A DNA stretch of 64,000 bases, taken from Salinisphaera sp. Its GTDB lineage: Bacteria; Pseudomonadota; Gammaproteobacteria; Nevskiales; Salinisphaeraceae. Of this stretch, positions 28,932 through 38,057 are shown piece by piece; within the stretch, counting starts at the first letter, position 1; each line of letters begins with the position of its first letter. The stretch is taken from the NCBI GenBank assembly GCA_027858915.1, contig JAQIBT010000085.1:1-64000 (forward strand), in the 5' to 3' direction. The notes under the pieces are model-generated. The model saw nothing but the letters and a program-made list of their open reading frames with translations. It did no database searches and was not told the origin of the DNA. The position numbers were made by a program, and so were the translations under genes.

Positions 28932-29579
28932 CCGAAGAGCAAGACGTTGCCTCCAGTCTTCCATGAGCCCCGGATATTCGGTCAGGAACGCCAGCTGCGC
29001 GCGCTGTTTCTCGTTGGGAGCAGGCGCATTGTGACAGGCCCAGAGGGCTGCAATAGAGATGCCGTGGTCGGCGGTTTCGATGCGTCTGATCTGATCCCCG
29101 GTTCGTGCGTAACCCGGCTCGATCACGCGATAGAGCCAGCCAGCACGTGCAGTGGCGATTAACTCGCCCGCGAGCGGCTTATAACCCAGATGCGCACCGA
29201 GCTTCCAGCAGGGCCGGCGCGGCTGCGTGATCTGAACCGTGGCCTCGCCAATAGCGAAAATATCGCCCACGTGCACGTCGTTCTCGGTGAGACCACGAGT
29301 CGAGATGTTCTCACCGAATGCGCCGGCCCTCAGCCCGGGTATGTCGATTTCTGTTCCGGACAGCGTCTGTGCCAGGAAGGCGTAGTGCTCCACCGGATAA
29401 TGAAGAAGCGCCCGGTTCAGCCCGCCGTGACACTGCTGATCGGCCTGCTCATCTCCTTCTACGCCGTGCTGGCCTACCCAGCGCGCATTATCGACTGCGC
29501 GTTTGGAAACCGCGCTTCTTCTTCCATCCATCAAGTTTTGCGTGCTGCCGACATAAAGCCCGTCGATTATTATTGTCAT
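28920..29579 (-). CDS. MOSC-domain protein, YiiM type
   Basis: 219 residues. The MOSC core is seen as DEQADQQCHGGLNRALLHYP, AGAFGENISTRGLTENDVHV and TQPRRPCWKLGAHLG, where the Cys (about residue 124) is the conserved sulfur/molybdenum-cofactor ligand. A YiiM-type C-terminal helical part follows. YiiM proteins use the molybdenum cofactor to reduce N-hydroxylated bases such as 6-hydroxylaminopurine. That would suit an organism also encoding the molybdenum enzyme XdhAB, but it is 30 kb away. It converges on the GlpQ gene with a 12-base overlap. Confidence 0.9.
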   Translation of the reverse strand: MTIIIDGLYVGSTQNLMDGRRSAVSKRAVDNARWVGQHGVEGDEQADQQCHGGLNRALLHYPVEHYAFLAQTLSGTEIDIPGLRAGAFGENISTRGLTENDVHVGDIFAIGEATVQITQPRRPCWKLGAHLGYKPLAGELIATARAGWLYRVIEPGYARTGDQIRRIETADHGISIAALWACHNAPAPNEKQRAQLAFLTEYPGLMEDWRQRLALRLAG

Positions 29580-29944
29580 TTTGCGTCCGGATAATTTTTT
29601 ATAGGCTAGCAGGCACGATTACTGATCGTCACAACATGCACCAACCCAGGTCTTTGATACGGCTTTGACTTGCCGACGGCGTGATTTTGGCATGCAATTA
29701 TTAAAATAATTCCAGTTATTCGAAAAAATGTTATAAGCGCATGAAAATTATTGATATTAAAGTTATTTATTGAACCTATGGTGAGCCTGGCCAAATGTTT
29801 TGAGCGCTTTGTATCCGCTGGCATCGATCGGTACGGTGCGGATAGACCTGCCGACAATCAAGATTGTCACCCGCCATTGAGAGCGGCATCCCGTCTTTTT
29901 CATGGCACACTGCGCGCCATTGTGTTCCTGGGCGCCCGTTGTCG
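29580..29944 (+). other. A+T-rich divergent intergenic region
   Basis: 365 bases between the divergent MOSC and MFS genes. The stretch 29690-29770 is strongly A+T-rich compared with the surroundings (for example TGCAATTATTAAAATAATTCC) and probably contains promoters for both. No small gene with a ribosome site is seen. Confidence 0.4.
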
Positions 29945-31114
29945 ATGTCTGCGCAGATTTCTGCCCGCAAGTTCGGTCTGGCCGGCGGCGTTTGTACGCT
30001 GCTGGGTATTGGTCTTGCCCGTTTTGCCTATACGCCGCTGATTCCAGCGCTGGTGGATGCCGGTTGGTTTTCCACCCATGCGGCCGACTATCTGGGCGCG
30101 ATGAACCTCCTCGGCTACCTGATAGGCGCTGCGTTGGCGCACCGAGCGACGCTTCGTTTTGGCACGCGAACCACCTTGATGATCTGTCTGATCATGACCG
30201 TCGCCAGTTTCTACGGCTGTGCGCTGGATTGGGGGGTGGCGTGGTACGGCTTCTGGCGGCTGATCTGTGGGGTCACTGGAGCGGCGTTGGTCGTGATCGG
30301 CGCGCCTGCCGCGTTGGCGCGAATTGCGCCGCATGAGCGAGCCGGCACCAGCGCGCTGGTGTTCAGCGGCATCGGCCTGGGCATCATGGCCAGCGGTACA
30401 CTCGTGCCGTGGCTGGTGCATCAGGGGATTGCGATCACCTGGCTGGCCATGGCCCTGCTGGCAAGCGCGATCGCGGCCTGGAGTTGGTTGGCCGTCTGGC
30501 GCCATCTGGCGCCGCTGCCCAATGTCAGAACCGGCCTGCGTGGGTCGGCAGGCTTGCCGGTTCTGGCGATCACGCTCGTGATCATTGCCTACGGTCTGGA
30601 TGCCGTGGGCTTCGTGCCGCATACGCTGTTCTGGGTCGATTATATTGCGCGCGAGCTTGGCCGCGGTATTCAACAGGGCAGCATTTACTGGATATTGTTT
30701 GGTGCGGGCGCGACGATCGGGCCGTTGGTCGGCGGCATGCTGGCGTCGCGAATGGGTTTTCGGGCCGCGCTCGCGCTGGTTCTGGGGATCAAGGCCTGTG
30801 CGGTGGCGCTGCCGTTGCTCGCATCGTCGCCGGCTGTGCTCGGCATCTCGTCGGTTGTTGTGGGCATGATGGTGCCGGCGGCGGTGACCCTGACTTCGGG
30901 CGCGATGGCGTCGCTGTCAACGCCTGCGCGCATGCAACAGCTGTGGGGCTGGGCCACCTTGTCGTTTGCGCTGGCGCAGGCCGTGGCTGCCTATGGTATG
31001 ACCTGGGGTTACCAGCAGATGGGCACTTATCTTCCGCTGTTTGGCATTTCGGCTGGGGCACTCGTCGTCGGCACAGTGGCGGCTCTGATCGCGAGCCTTA
31101 GCCGGGTCGACTGA
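29945..31114 (+). CDS. YbfB/YjiJ-type MFS transporter
   Basis: 389 residues from ATG 29945, twelve membrane helices. The family opening GLARFAYTPLIPALVDAGWF and LGAMNLLGYLIGAALAHR is characteristic, followed by VVIGAPAALARIAPHERAG and in the second half YGLDAVGFVPHTLFWVDYIAR. The substrate is unknown. A start further upstream is possible in frame but would add a non-family, polar extension. It is a single gene, convergent with the acyltransferase at 31156. Confidence 0.88.
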   Translation: MSAQISARKFGLAGGVCTLLGIGLARFAYTPLIPALVDAGWFSTHAADYLGAMNLLGYLIGAALAHRATLRFGTRTTLMICLIMTVASFYGCALDWGVAWYGFWRLICGVTGAALVVIGAPAALARIAPHERAGTSALVFSGIGLGIMASGTLVPWLVHQGIAITWLAMALLASAIAAWSWLAVWRHLAPLPNVRTGLRGSAGLPVLAITLVIIAYGLDAVGFVPHTLFWVDYIARELGRGIQQGSIYWILFGAGATIGPLVGGMLASRMGFRAALALVLGIKACAVALPLLASSPAVLGISSVVVGMMVPAAVTLTSGAMASLSTPARMQQLWGWATLSFALAQAVAAYGMTWGYQQMGTYLPLFGISAGALVVGTVAALIASLSRVD

Positions 31115-31155
31115 CCGCCCCGATCAAAGCGCTGGCGAATGCGTTTTAGGCACGA

Positions 31156-32559
31156 TCAGTCACCATCGGTGATCGAGCCCCGATTCGCACTCTGGACACA
31201 CGGTTCTGTATTCCCTTCCTCCAGTTCATCGAGGGCGTCGGCCAGGTATTGCAACAGGTTCTGCATGCTCGGCAACGTCTTGCGACAGGCGATCAGGCCG
31301 AATTCCAGCGAGTCTCGATAGCTTGTCAGGCTGATATTGAGCGCCTGGCCGTCCAGTACGATCGACACCGGATACATGCCCAGCATCTCGGCATCGCCGA
31401 AATAACGCGCCTCGCTCGGCCCCGGCACATTGGAGATCACCACGTTGAACGACTGGTATCGTGGCGCCAGACCCGTCAGCAGATTGAGTCCGGCGGGTGC
31501 GGACATGGCGGCTACCACGGCCATGATCTGCTCGGCCGATAGATGCCGATAGCGACGTTTCCAGTAGTCCACGGAGCGCTGAATAGCGGCCAGCCGATCG
31601 GCGGGGTCGGCCATATCCGTTGCCAGATTAGCGTAGATCACGCCTATTCGATTGCCGGCCTGTTCGTTGTCGGGGTCGTGCAGCGACAGCGGCAACATGG
31701 CGATCAGCGGCTCGCGCGGCAAGGCCTCCTGCTCGATCAGATAACGTCGCAGGGCACTCGAACACATGGCCAGTACGACGTCATTGATGGTGGCATCGAA
31801 CGCCTGGGCGGTGCGCCGGATCCTTGCGAGTGAGTAACTCTGAGCGGCAAAGCGGCGCGAACCGCTTACCCGTCGGTTCAGGATCGACTGCGGCGCCTGG
31901 GCCGGGCCAGTGAAATCCGGGTCGGAACCTGCATCGCGCCAGGCCTGGTAAAGCACCGTCGCCGCGACCGGCAGGGCCGAGGTGTGTTTCCAGCCCCGAC
32001 GGACAGCCTGCCAGCCAACGCCGAGCGGGGACGCTGCCTGTCGATCCCCGTGCTCGGGCAATTGCCAGGGCACGTGAAACGACTCGCTGTCCGCCGACAG
32101 GTTCAGAAAGCGGCGTATCACGCGCATGGCGCTCATCCCGTCCATGAGCGCGTGGTGAAACTTGGTATACACCGCAAATCGGTTGTCGGTGACGCCTTCG
32201 ATGACCGTCATTTCCCACATCGGCCGGGCACGATCAAGCAGGGCGCCGTGCTGCATCGAGACTAGCGCCAGCAGGTCGCGGATCGCGCCTGGCGCCGGCA
32301 ATGCTAGGTGGCGGACGTGATATTCCATATCGAACTGCTCGTCGGTCACCCAGAACGGCTGTCCAAAGCGGTATTTCAGACACTGATCGAATGGCGCCTG
32401 CACGGCATCAAGACGCCGCGCTCTCTCGACCAGCTGGCGTATGTAGTCGGGGCCGGCGTCGTCTGGCAGCGCGAACAGCTGCAACCCGCCCACATGCATC
32501 GGCTGATTGCGGCCTTCCAGACGTAGGAAAAGCTGATCGATCGGATTGACTAGGCGCAT
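31156..32559 (-). CDS. Wax ester synthase/diacylglycerol acyltransferase (WS/DGAT)
   Basis: 467 residues from ATG 32559. The catalytic HHxxxDG motif appears as KFHHALMDGMSAMRVI (about residues 135-150). Other marks: N-terminal LVNPIDQLFLRLEGRNQPMH, TINDVVLAMCSSALRRYL, GNRIGVIYANLATDMADPADR and VISNVPGPSEARYF, a conserved motif of the family. It esterifies fatty alcohols or diacylglycerol with acyl-CoA, making storage lipid at the inner membrane. With three thioesterases and a patatin nearby this points to active acyl-CoA and storage-lipid metabolism, but there is no shared operon. Confidence 0.93.
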   Translation of the reverse strand: MRLVNPIDQLFLRLEGRNQPMHVGGLQLFALPDDAGPDYIRQLVERARRLDAVQAPFDQCLKYRFGQPFWVTDEQFDMEYHVRHLALPAPGAIRDLLALVSMQHGALLDRARPMWEMTVIEGVTDNRFAVYTKFHHALMDGMSAMRVIRRFLNLSADSESFHVPWQLPEHGDRQAASPLGVGWQAVRRGWKHTSALPVAATVLYQAWRDAGSDPDFTGPAQAPQSILNRRVSGSRRFAAQSYSLARIRRTAQAFDATINDVVLAMCSSALRRYLIEQEALPREPLIAMLPLSLHDPDNEQAGNRIGVIYANLATDMADPADRLAAIQRSVDYWKRRYRHLSAEQIMAVVAAMSAPAGLNLLTGLAPRYQSFNVVISNVPGPSEARYFGDAEMLGMYPVSIVLDGQALNISLTSYRDSLEFGLIACRKTLPSMQNLLQYLADALDELEEGNTEPCVQSANRGSITDGD

Positions 32560-32616
32560 GAGCACGGCCGTGGCGACGCGGGTGGCGTAGTCCTCAGCTT
32601 AGCCCAGGACCTGTCA

Positions 32617-33009
32617 TCAGGACAGATCGATGGCGTGTGCCTTGAGGTCGGCCAGCGATAGCAGCTCCAGCGCCGCTTCGTGGGTGGCCGTGAGGGCAAT
32701 CTTCGGCGCGATTCCGGCCTCCAGCGCTTCTGCCCAGCGCCCAGCGCATAGGCACCAGCGATCTCCGGCAACCAGACCGGGAAAGCCAAACTCCGGCCTC
32801 GGCGTCGACAGATCGTTGCCCTGTTCGGCCGAGTAACGCAGAAACTCGTCGGTCACGACCGCACACACCACGTGACGACCCATGTCGGCGTTGCCGGTAT
32901 GGCAGAAACCGTCGCGATAGAAACCGGTGATCGGCGCGTTGCAACATCCAGCCAGCGGTTCACCCAGGACATTGAGTGCACCGCGTGGACTGGTAGTCAT
33001 TGGACTCAT
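32617..33009 (-). CDS. DUF2237 family protein
   Basis: 130 residues with the family hallmarks NVLGEPLAGCCNAPITGFYRD, DGFCHTGNADMGRHVVCAVV, DEFLRYSAEQGNDLSTP, FGFPGLVAGDRWCLCA and W. Conserved Cys are all kept. The function of the family is unknown. The ATGA overlap with the preceding DUF4174 gene shows coupled translation in a three-gene minus-strand unit. Confidence 0.93.
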   Translation of the reverse strand: MSPMTTSPRGALNVLGEPLAGCCNAPITGFYRDGFCHTGNADMGRHVVCAVVTDEFLRYSAEQGNDLSTPRPEFGFPGLVAGDRWCLCAGRWAEALEAGIAPKIALTATHEAALELLSLADLKAHAIDLS

Positions 33010-33419
33010 GGCTGCTGCATCTCGGTCTGGCGCATCGGCATCTGGTCGATCGCATTGAACAAAGCCTGCAGATCCAGGCCCCCCAGCTGGTTGGTCTTGA
33101 TACGGCCGTCCTTGCCGAGCAGCACCACCTCGAAGGCGTCGATGTCATGCAGTTTTTCAAGCTGGGCGCGGCTCGGCTTGTCCTTGATGTTTGACGCGAC
33201 ATCCCTGGGCCCGATCACAAACCAGGCGATATCGCGATCCTTGATGCCGCCGGCGCTGCTCTTGAGTGTGTCGAGACTGCTGCTGGCGCGCTTGGCACTA
33301 TGGGCAAACACCGCGATCACCCGATAGCTGCCTTGCAGTGCGGGCAGCGCGGCGGCGTCGCCGGAACAGCCGCTCAGAGAGGTCGCCGCCAGCAGTGATG
33401 CCAAGAGCAGATTACGCAT
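33006..33419 (-). CDS. DUF4174-like lipoprotein
   Basis: 137 residues from ATG 33419. Lipobox SLSGC at residues about 14-18. The rest resembles a thioredoxin-like DUF4174 domain (YRVIAVFAHSAKRASS, IAWFVIGPRDVASNIKD, FEVVLLGKDGRIKTNQLGGL) without a CxxC. Members are suggested to sit at the cell envelope; no activity is known. Its start overlaps the end of the dioxygenase gene and its stop overlaps the DUF2237 start. Confidence 0.8.
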   Translation of the reverse strand: MRNLLLASLLAATSLSGCSGDAAALPALQGSYRVIAVFAHSAKRASSSLDTLKSSAGGIKDRDIAWFVIGPRDVASNIKDKPSRAQLEKLHDIDAFEVVLLGKDGRIKTNQLGGLDLQALFNAIDQMPMRQTEMQQP

Positions 33420-34230
33420 CCGAGGGCGCCTTTCGCACATGAACCGCAGGCCGGCGGGCCGAGCGGGTGCCGGCTATCGGCGCGTTGTCGGCGCCAAAAT
33501 AGCTGGTCACCACGGATAGCTTGCGCTCGTCGGTGGTATTGGCACCGGCGGCATGAAAGGTGCCAGCGTCGAAGAACAGCACGTCGCCGGGAGCGAGTTT
33601 CGCATCCACGGCGCTGTCGATCAGGGGCTTGTTGTCCGGATGGTTCGGGAGCAGAAACTGGGCGTCGTCCAGAGCATCCTCAGAGAGCATCGCATGCTGC
33701 GAACCCGGCAATAGATGCATACAGCCGTTGGCCGTGTTTTCGTCCCCCAGCGCCAACCAGGCGTTGACCAGCCGGGGCGTCTGGAACGACCAGTAGCGCA
33801 GGTCGCGGTGCCAGGCCGTTGCGGTGGAAAAATACGGCTGCTTGGTCATGACACAGTTATGATGATTGAGCGTCAGCCAGACATCGAACGAGTCGAGCAA
33901 CTGCGCCGCGATAGCCGTCAGCCTCTTGTCCGCGGCCCACTCTGCGAGCAACGGGTCGCGATCATAGGCCTGCAACAGGCGGCGTGCAGTGTCTCCGCCC
34001 TCGGCTTGTCGACTGGCAGGCGCGCCCGGATAGGCGACGTCGGCCTCGTACTCAATCGGCTCCAAGCGTTTTTCTATGTGATCGAGCACCATGGAACGCA
34101 TGGCTGCGATGCGCTCGACGCTGGCCAGCTGGCGCATGATCAGAAAGCCGTCCTCGGCGAACACGGCGAGCTGGGCGGGCGTCAGGCCCGGTTGGAGAGT
34201 TGCGCCGATGGCGTCTTCAAGCCTGTTCAT
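33412..34230 (-). CDS. Phytanoyl-CoA dioxygenase (PhyH) family protein
   Basis: 272 residues, the first gene of the unit. Fe(II)/2-oxoglutarate dioxygenase fold: the iron facial triad begins in ATAWHRDLRYWSF (His-x-Asp, about residues 141-143) and is completed by the distal His in DAGTFHAAGANTTDERKLSV, whose Arg binds 2-oxoglutarate. The substrate cannot be read from sequence; the family ranges from phytanoyl-CoA to ectoine and secondary-metabolite precursors. The motif QTPRLVNAWLALGDENTANGC matches the family well. Confidence 0.9.
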   Translation of the reverse strand: MNRLEDAIGATLQPGLTPAQLAVFAEDGFLIMRQLASVERIAAMRSMVLDHIEKRLEPIEYEADVAYPGAPASRQAEGGDTARRLLQAYDRDPLLAEWAADKRLTAIAAQLLDSFDVWLTLNHHNCVMTKQPYFSTATAWHRDLRYWSFQTPRLVNAWLALGDENTANGCMHLLPGSQHAMLSEDALDDAQFLLPNHPDNKPLIDSAVDAKLAPGDVLFFDAGTFHAAGANTTDERKLSVVTSYFGADNAPIAGTRSARRPAVHVRKAPSDA

Positions 34231-34269
34231 ACGGTCATTGTAAACCTGGCCTTCGGCGTTGCCTAACCA

Positions 34270-34761
34270 TCACTGGGTCTTTGGCTCGGCGCCGACCGGT
34301 TTTTCCAGCAAGTTCTGATGCACGTGCTCAGCGCTTTGGCTGATGCGATGCCAGGTCTGGGTTTTCCCGAGCAGACTGAAGCCGATATAGCCTCGGGCGT
34401 CGAGCGTGTCCGGCCCGTCGAGCGTGGCTTTGGCCTTGTAGGTCTTGCCATTCGACGGATCGTATATGTGGCCGTCGCCGTAGCTGCCGTCGCCCTCGGC
34501 GTGCAGGCCCTTCAATATGACAACCCCCAGCAGGCGCCGGCCGCGCTTTGATTTGTCCGGGTTATTCGTATCCACGCGCGGCTTGCCACTGACCGAGCCG
34601 ACGACCTTGCCGTTGTAAACGCTGCCGTCCTTGTAAATCTGCAGATAGCCGCCGCTCTTGGTCCGCCAGACCCCGGTGATGTCGTCAGGCTGGTAACTGG
34701 CGGCGACAGCGGCCGAGGCAGCGACGGCCAGCAGGCCAGAAATCAGGATTTTGCGAATCAT
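34270..34761 (-). CDS. DUF2147 exported protein
   Basis: 163 residues from ATG 34761, with AAGGAGG six bases upstream and a signal peptide (LISGLLAVAASAAVAAS). The mature domain opens DDITGVWRTKSGGYLQIYKD, then GSVYNGKVVGS, LLGVVILKGL and DPSNGKTYKAKATL, the usual DUF2147 order. The lipocalin-like periplasmic family has no proven function. The C-terminus has an extra 20-residue polar tail. Confidence 0.9.
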   Translation of the reverse strand: MIRKILISGLLAVAASAAVAASYQPDDITGVWRTKSGGYLQIYKDGSVYNGKVVGSVSGKPRVDTNNPDKSKRGRRLLGVVILKGLHAEGDGSYGDGHIYDPSNGKTYKAKATLDGPDTLDARGYIGFSLLGKTQTWHRISQSAEHVHQNLLEKPVGAEPKTQ

Positions 34762-34887
34762 CGATGTCCTCCTTGGAACGCGCGGGTTATTGTTTCCACG
34801 CGACATGAATATCGGCAGCAGACGAGGAGTTCAGCAGGGGCCAAGGCCAGGTGCCAGGTGAAGCAGCAAAGCGCCCTGGTCGGGGGC

Positions 34888-34926
34888 AAAAAAAACCGGC
34901 GCGGCACGAAAGTGCCACGCCGGTTT
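34888..34926 (-). terminator. Strong Rho-independent terminator
   Basis: On the minus strand: AAACCGGCGTGGCAC, loop TTTC, GTGCCGCGCCGGTTT and T-run. One mismatch in a 15-base stem. It ends the pentapeptide lipoprotein gene. Confidence 0.85.
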
Positions 34927-34952
34927 CAAGCGTCGGGAAGACGCAACCCGGC

Positions 34953-35246
34953 TTATTTCGACATCGAATTGTTCTGCGACGCGCTGTTGTCTGACATCGA
35001 GTTATCCGACATGGAATTGTTCGACATACCGTTATCGGACATACCGTTGCCAGACATGCTGTTACTCGACATCGAGTTGTCGGCCATGCCGTTGCTGGAC
35101 ATGCTGTTATCCGACGCCGAGTTCGACGACATCGAGTTGTCGGAGGCGCTGTTGTCGCTCGCGGTGTTGTCTGCGCTCTTGTTGCCGCAGGCAGACAGGC
35201 CCAGGGCAAGCACGGCAGCGGCGGTGATAATCATCAATTTTTTCAT
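34953..35246 (-). CDS. Lipoprotein built of tandem pentapeptides
   Basis: 97 residues. Signal with lipobox LGLSAC (Cys at about 20), then nothing but a five-residue repeat of the form (M/A)-S-(D/S)-N-(S/G), about 14 copies (for example ASDNSMSSNSASDNSMSSNG). Asn is fixed at position four. The mature chain has no hydrophobic core and must be disordered, anchored in the membrane by lipid. An AAAGGG precedes the ATG and a strong terminator follows, so it is a real single-gene unit. I recognise no characterised family; similar small repeat lipoproteins occur as hypothetical proteins. Confidence 0.75.
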   Translation of the reverse strand: MKKLMIITAAAVLALGLSACGNKSADNTASDNSASDNSMSSNSASDNSMSSNGMADNSMSSNSMSGNGMSDNGMSNNSMSDNSMSDNSASQNNSMSK

Positions 35247-35289
35247 GAATCTACCCTTTATGAAGTAATCAGTGGATGGACAGTAGGTC

Positions 35290-35733
35290 TTATCCCTCGT
35301 GCATGTCTATCCGATCAACCACAGCCTGGGCCGACAGCGAAGGCGTCTGGCCGAACAGGCTGGCGTAGTGCATCTGCATCCAGCGCCCCAGCTCGTCGTT
35401 GCCAGTTTTGTTCAGCAGTATGGCCAGGGCTCGGATATCCTCGCCGCCGCCAGCGGCTGCCTGGCGTCTCAGCAGCGCCCGTTGAGAGCGCACAAACGCT
35501 GTGGCATCGGCATACCGGGGTACGTTCGGTCGAGTAATCGAGGCATTGCCGGTGGCTTTGCTGACGTAGGTCACACCGTGGCTGATGGCCACGGTGGCGC
35601 TGCCGGCCTGGCGCGTCGTGCTGGACAACGCGGTACAGCCGCTGGCCAATACAACCGTCAACGACAAAGCGAGTGTCGACCTGACCTTCTGATACAACGG
35701 ACTACCTGCCTCGGTCTGTGGTGATCGAATCAT
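35290..35733 (-). CDS. Small lipoprotein with conserved helical domain (DUF3015-like at most)
   Basis: 147 residues. After an unusually long polar N-terminus comes a signal with lipobox VLASGC (Cys about 33). The mature part has FVRSQRALLRRQAAAGGGEDIRALAILLNK with a Gly-Gly-Glu turn and a Leu-rich helix, loosely like DUF3015. A shorter start within the signal region is possible. It shares orientation with the pentapeptide lipoprotein 44 bases downstream. Confidence 0.6.
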   Translation of the reverse strand: MIRSPQTEAGSPLYQKVRSTLALSLTVVLASGCTALSSTTRQAGSATVAISHGVTYVSKATGNASITRPNVPRYADATAFVRSQRALLRRQAAAGGGEDIRALAILLNKTGNDELGRWMQMHYASLFGQTPSLSAQAVVDRIDMHEG

Positions 35734-35838
35734 TGTTCCTGGTCATAGACTAGCGCGTGGCGAGGAGATGTGCGAGCGGCGTTCGTTCAGCTGCGATCAA
35801 CCATGTATAGGCGCGATGCCGGACCGCGCCGGCCTCGG

Positions 35839-36576
35839 TCAGCGCGTGTCGATGGCCTGATACAGGGCGCGATACTGCGCTGCTGCCCGGCTCCGGGGCG
35901 CGAACAGGCGTACGGGCTGGCGATATACGCCCATCTGCTCTATGTGGGTGGCGTAATCCACGAATACCCCAGGCGCATCCGCCATCGAAGGCGGTGGCGT
36001 TGCCAGCAGATCGCGATGCAGCCGACGGCGACGGTCGGCCATGGAAAAGAACGGGCAGACCTGTGTTTGCCCCACTTTCTTGTTGTTGATGTGGGCCCGA
36101 ACCTCGTCCAGCGCTCGCAGCGACAGCGGCGTGGGAACTACTGGTACCAGCACTCGATCAGCGGCGCGCAGAATAGCAGTGGCCAGCGCGCCAATGCCCG
36201 GTGGACAATCCATGATTGTCAGGGAATAGGCTTCTGCGAACGGTGCGACCAGCTCTTGCAGCACCTTGCGTGGCTGTCTGGCCGCGTGGATCACCGCGTC
36301 CCAGTGTCGATAGCCGTGATTGCCCGGTAGCACCGACAAGCGGGGATACTCTGTGTTTTGGACCGCCCGGCCAAGTGGCGTCTTGCCAGCCAGAACTTTC
36401 GTGATCGACAGCTCGGGTTGAGTATCGACGCCCAGGTACCAGCTGGCTGCTGCCTGCGGGTCCAGATCCCACAGCAAGACGTGACGCCCGGCAAGCGCGG
36501 CTTCATAGGCAAGATTCACCGCCGCCGCTGTCTTGCCGACACCGCCTTTCAGGTTGTAAATCGCCCACGTTTCCAT
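35839..36576 (-). CDS. Orphan ParA-type ATPase
   Basis: 245 residues from ATG 36576, so the protein opens METWAIYNLKGGVGKTAAAV with the deviant Walker A KGGVGKT at about 10-16. Walker A' is in LLWDLDPQAAASWYLG and Walker B in TIMDCPPGIGALATA. No ParB or parS is visible, so it is probably a positioning or regulatory ATPase and not a chromosome partition protein. Its neighbour upstream is the exosortase-associated acyltransferase, but they do not overlap. Confidence 0.88.
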   Translation of the reverse strand: METWAIYNLKGGVGKTAAAVNLAYEAALAGRHVLLWDLDPQAAASWYLGVDTQPELSITKVLAGKTPLGRAVQNTEYPRLSVLPGNHGYRHWDAVIHAARQPRKVLQELVAPFAEAYSLTIMDCPPGIGALATAILRAADRVLVPVVPTPLSLRALDEVRAHINNKKVGQTQVCPFFSMADRRRRLHRDLLATPPPSMADAPGVFVDYATHIEQMGVYRQPVRLFAPRSRAAAQYRALYQAIDTR

Positions 36577-36708
36577 GCAGCGAAGCATAACCGGCCACCG
36601 TGAAAGTTACATGACCTATTTAATCGTCGGCAGATTTCAGGGCCTGAGGAATATTGTCCTCATCAGAAGACTGCCGGACTCAAGACCAATCTGATCGGCG
36701 TGATAATG

Positions 36709-36775
36709 GCGCGAAAAAACCGCTTTCTTCGTCAAATAGAGCTACTATTTTTCTCAAAAATCGGCTTTTTCGCGC
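36709..36775. repeat. Inverted repeat between the ParA and acyltransferase genes
   Basis: GCGCGAAAAAACCG (36709-36722) and CGGCTTTTTCGCGC (36762-36775) pair over 13 of 14 bases with a 39-base spacer. It lies downstream of the acyltransferase stop and upstream of parA on the minus strand, and could be a weak bidirectional terminator or a binding site. Confidence 0.5.
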
Positions 36776-36822
36776 TCATTCTCCCGCCTTGCTTGCGACG
36801 ATCGCTTCAGTCCGGCAGCGCC

Positions 36823-37626
36823 CTAGCCGTAACGAACCACCTTCTGCGGAATAACTACCGGTTGGTGCAGTTTAGGCCGTCTTTGCATACGAGATGCCGC
36901 GATGTCGTGCTTGACCAGTTCGCACAGATCAAACTCGGTGCCACTGACTCGGCGACGAATATCATCGACCGCGCCATAGCAGGGTTGCCGCCGCCCGTGA
37001 TATTCGATCACACCGCCAATCGGCGTGAAGCTGATCCCGAAGCGCGAGAGCAGGCGTAGCAGCGAGGGTTCCATGACGGCAAGCCAGTGCGTAATGCCGT
37101 GCAACTGGCTCAGGCGCATCAACGCCACGAACAGGCCGAACGTGACCAGTGGATACCGCCGCCCGTTGAAGCGCCAACCAGAGCCGGTCACGCTCTGGCT
37201 GATGCCAGCATCAGGCAGACTGCGCATGCGCTGCTGGCAGTCCTTGGATATGGCGAAGCGCGAAATTTCACCCGTGCTGGCGCGTGGCAAGACCTTGTCG
37301 GTAATGCCGTGGCTCAGCAACAGATCGGGATGCGATTGCTCCAGAGGAAAGTCAACGACGCTGTCGTCGGGTGTCGGCCGCACCAGCCGCACCGTTGCCA
37401 TGGTGGTGTCGGTATCCCGATGCCTGACGATGCCGTGCAGGGAATGATGATCGTACTCGTCCTGTTCTCTTCTATCGATGCACGTTTCGTGCTTTTCGAA
37501 TCCTTTTTCCAGACAGTAGACCTGGTAACGAAGCCTGAATGCTTCATCCAGGATTTCCTGTTCCGGATCAGTAACAACCTGTAGATGACGGTTGAAGAAA
37601 AACGAAAAATCTATCATTGGGCTCAT
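36823..37626 (-). CDS. PEP-CTERM/exosortase-system-associated acyltransferase
   Basis: 267 residues. The GNAT-like fold of the family shows DEAFRLRYQVYCLEKGFE near residue 30, then IVRHRDTDTTMATVRLVRP, ASTGEISRFAISKDCQQR and ITHWLAVMEPSLLRLLSRFG. This group co-occurs with exosortase A and PEP-CTERM proteins and is presumed to make an acylated product in the exopolysaccharide system, related to acyl-homoserine-lactone synthases. No exosortase gene is in the window; one PEP-CTERM protein is encoded 1 kb away on the other strand. Confidence 0.88.
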   Translation of the reverse strand: MSPMIDFSFFFNRHLQVVTDPEQEILDEAFRLRYQVYCLEKGFEKHETCIDRREQDEYDHHSLHGIVRHRDTDTTMATVRLVRPTPDDSVVDFPLEQSHPDLLLSHGITDKVLPRASTGEISRFAISKDCQQRMRSLPDAGISQSVTGSGWRFNGRRYPLVTFGLFVALMRLSQLHGITHWLAVMEPSLLRLLSRFGISFTPIGGVIEYHGRRQPCYGAVDDIRRRVSGTEFDLCELVKHDIAASRMQRRPKLHQPVVIPQKVVRYG

Positions 37627-38057
37627 CCGCTTGTTCGTGATTCACGAGTGCGGCCGCCACCACTGCGTATCTGCCTAAATGTCCCCGAAAACGACAACGG
37701 TCGTGCGACTTGGCACAGCCTTTTATATGTCGAATACAACAATCCTTGCTCAGATCGCTGTCGATCTGTCTGATTCCTCAACTTGCGTGAGAACCAGAAG
37801 TATCGGCTGCGCCCTTCCTCCGGACCGCGGCGAGTATAAACATCGTTCTGCCCTGATCGGCAAACCCTTTTTGCCTGATCGGCGATCGTCGTCTACGTAT
37901 TTTCCCTGTCTATCCTTTTCCCGAAAAGCGTTTTCAGCAATCTGAAAAGTCTTGGTGTCTGAATTTGATTGCATTGCGGCCAGCGTTTTTTCTGCGCCCA
38001 TGCGCGCCATTGGCGCATCCGTGGCAATCCACGATCGTCGCGCTAGGCCCTGCAACC

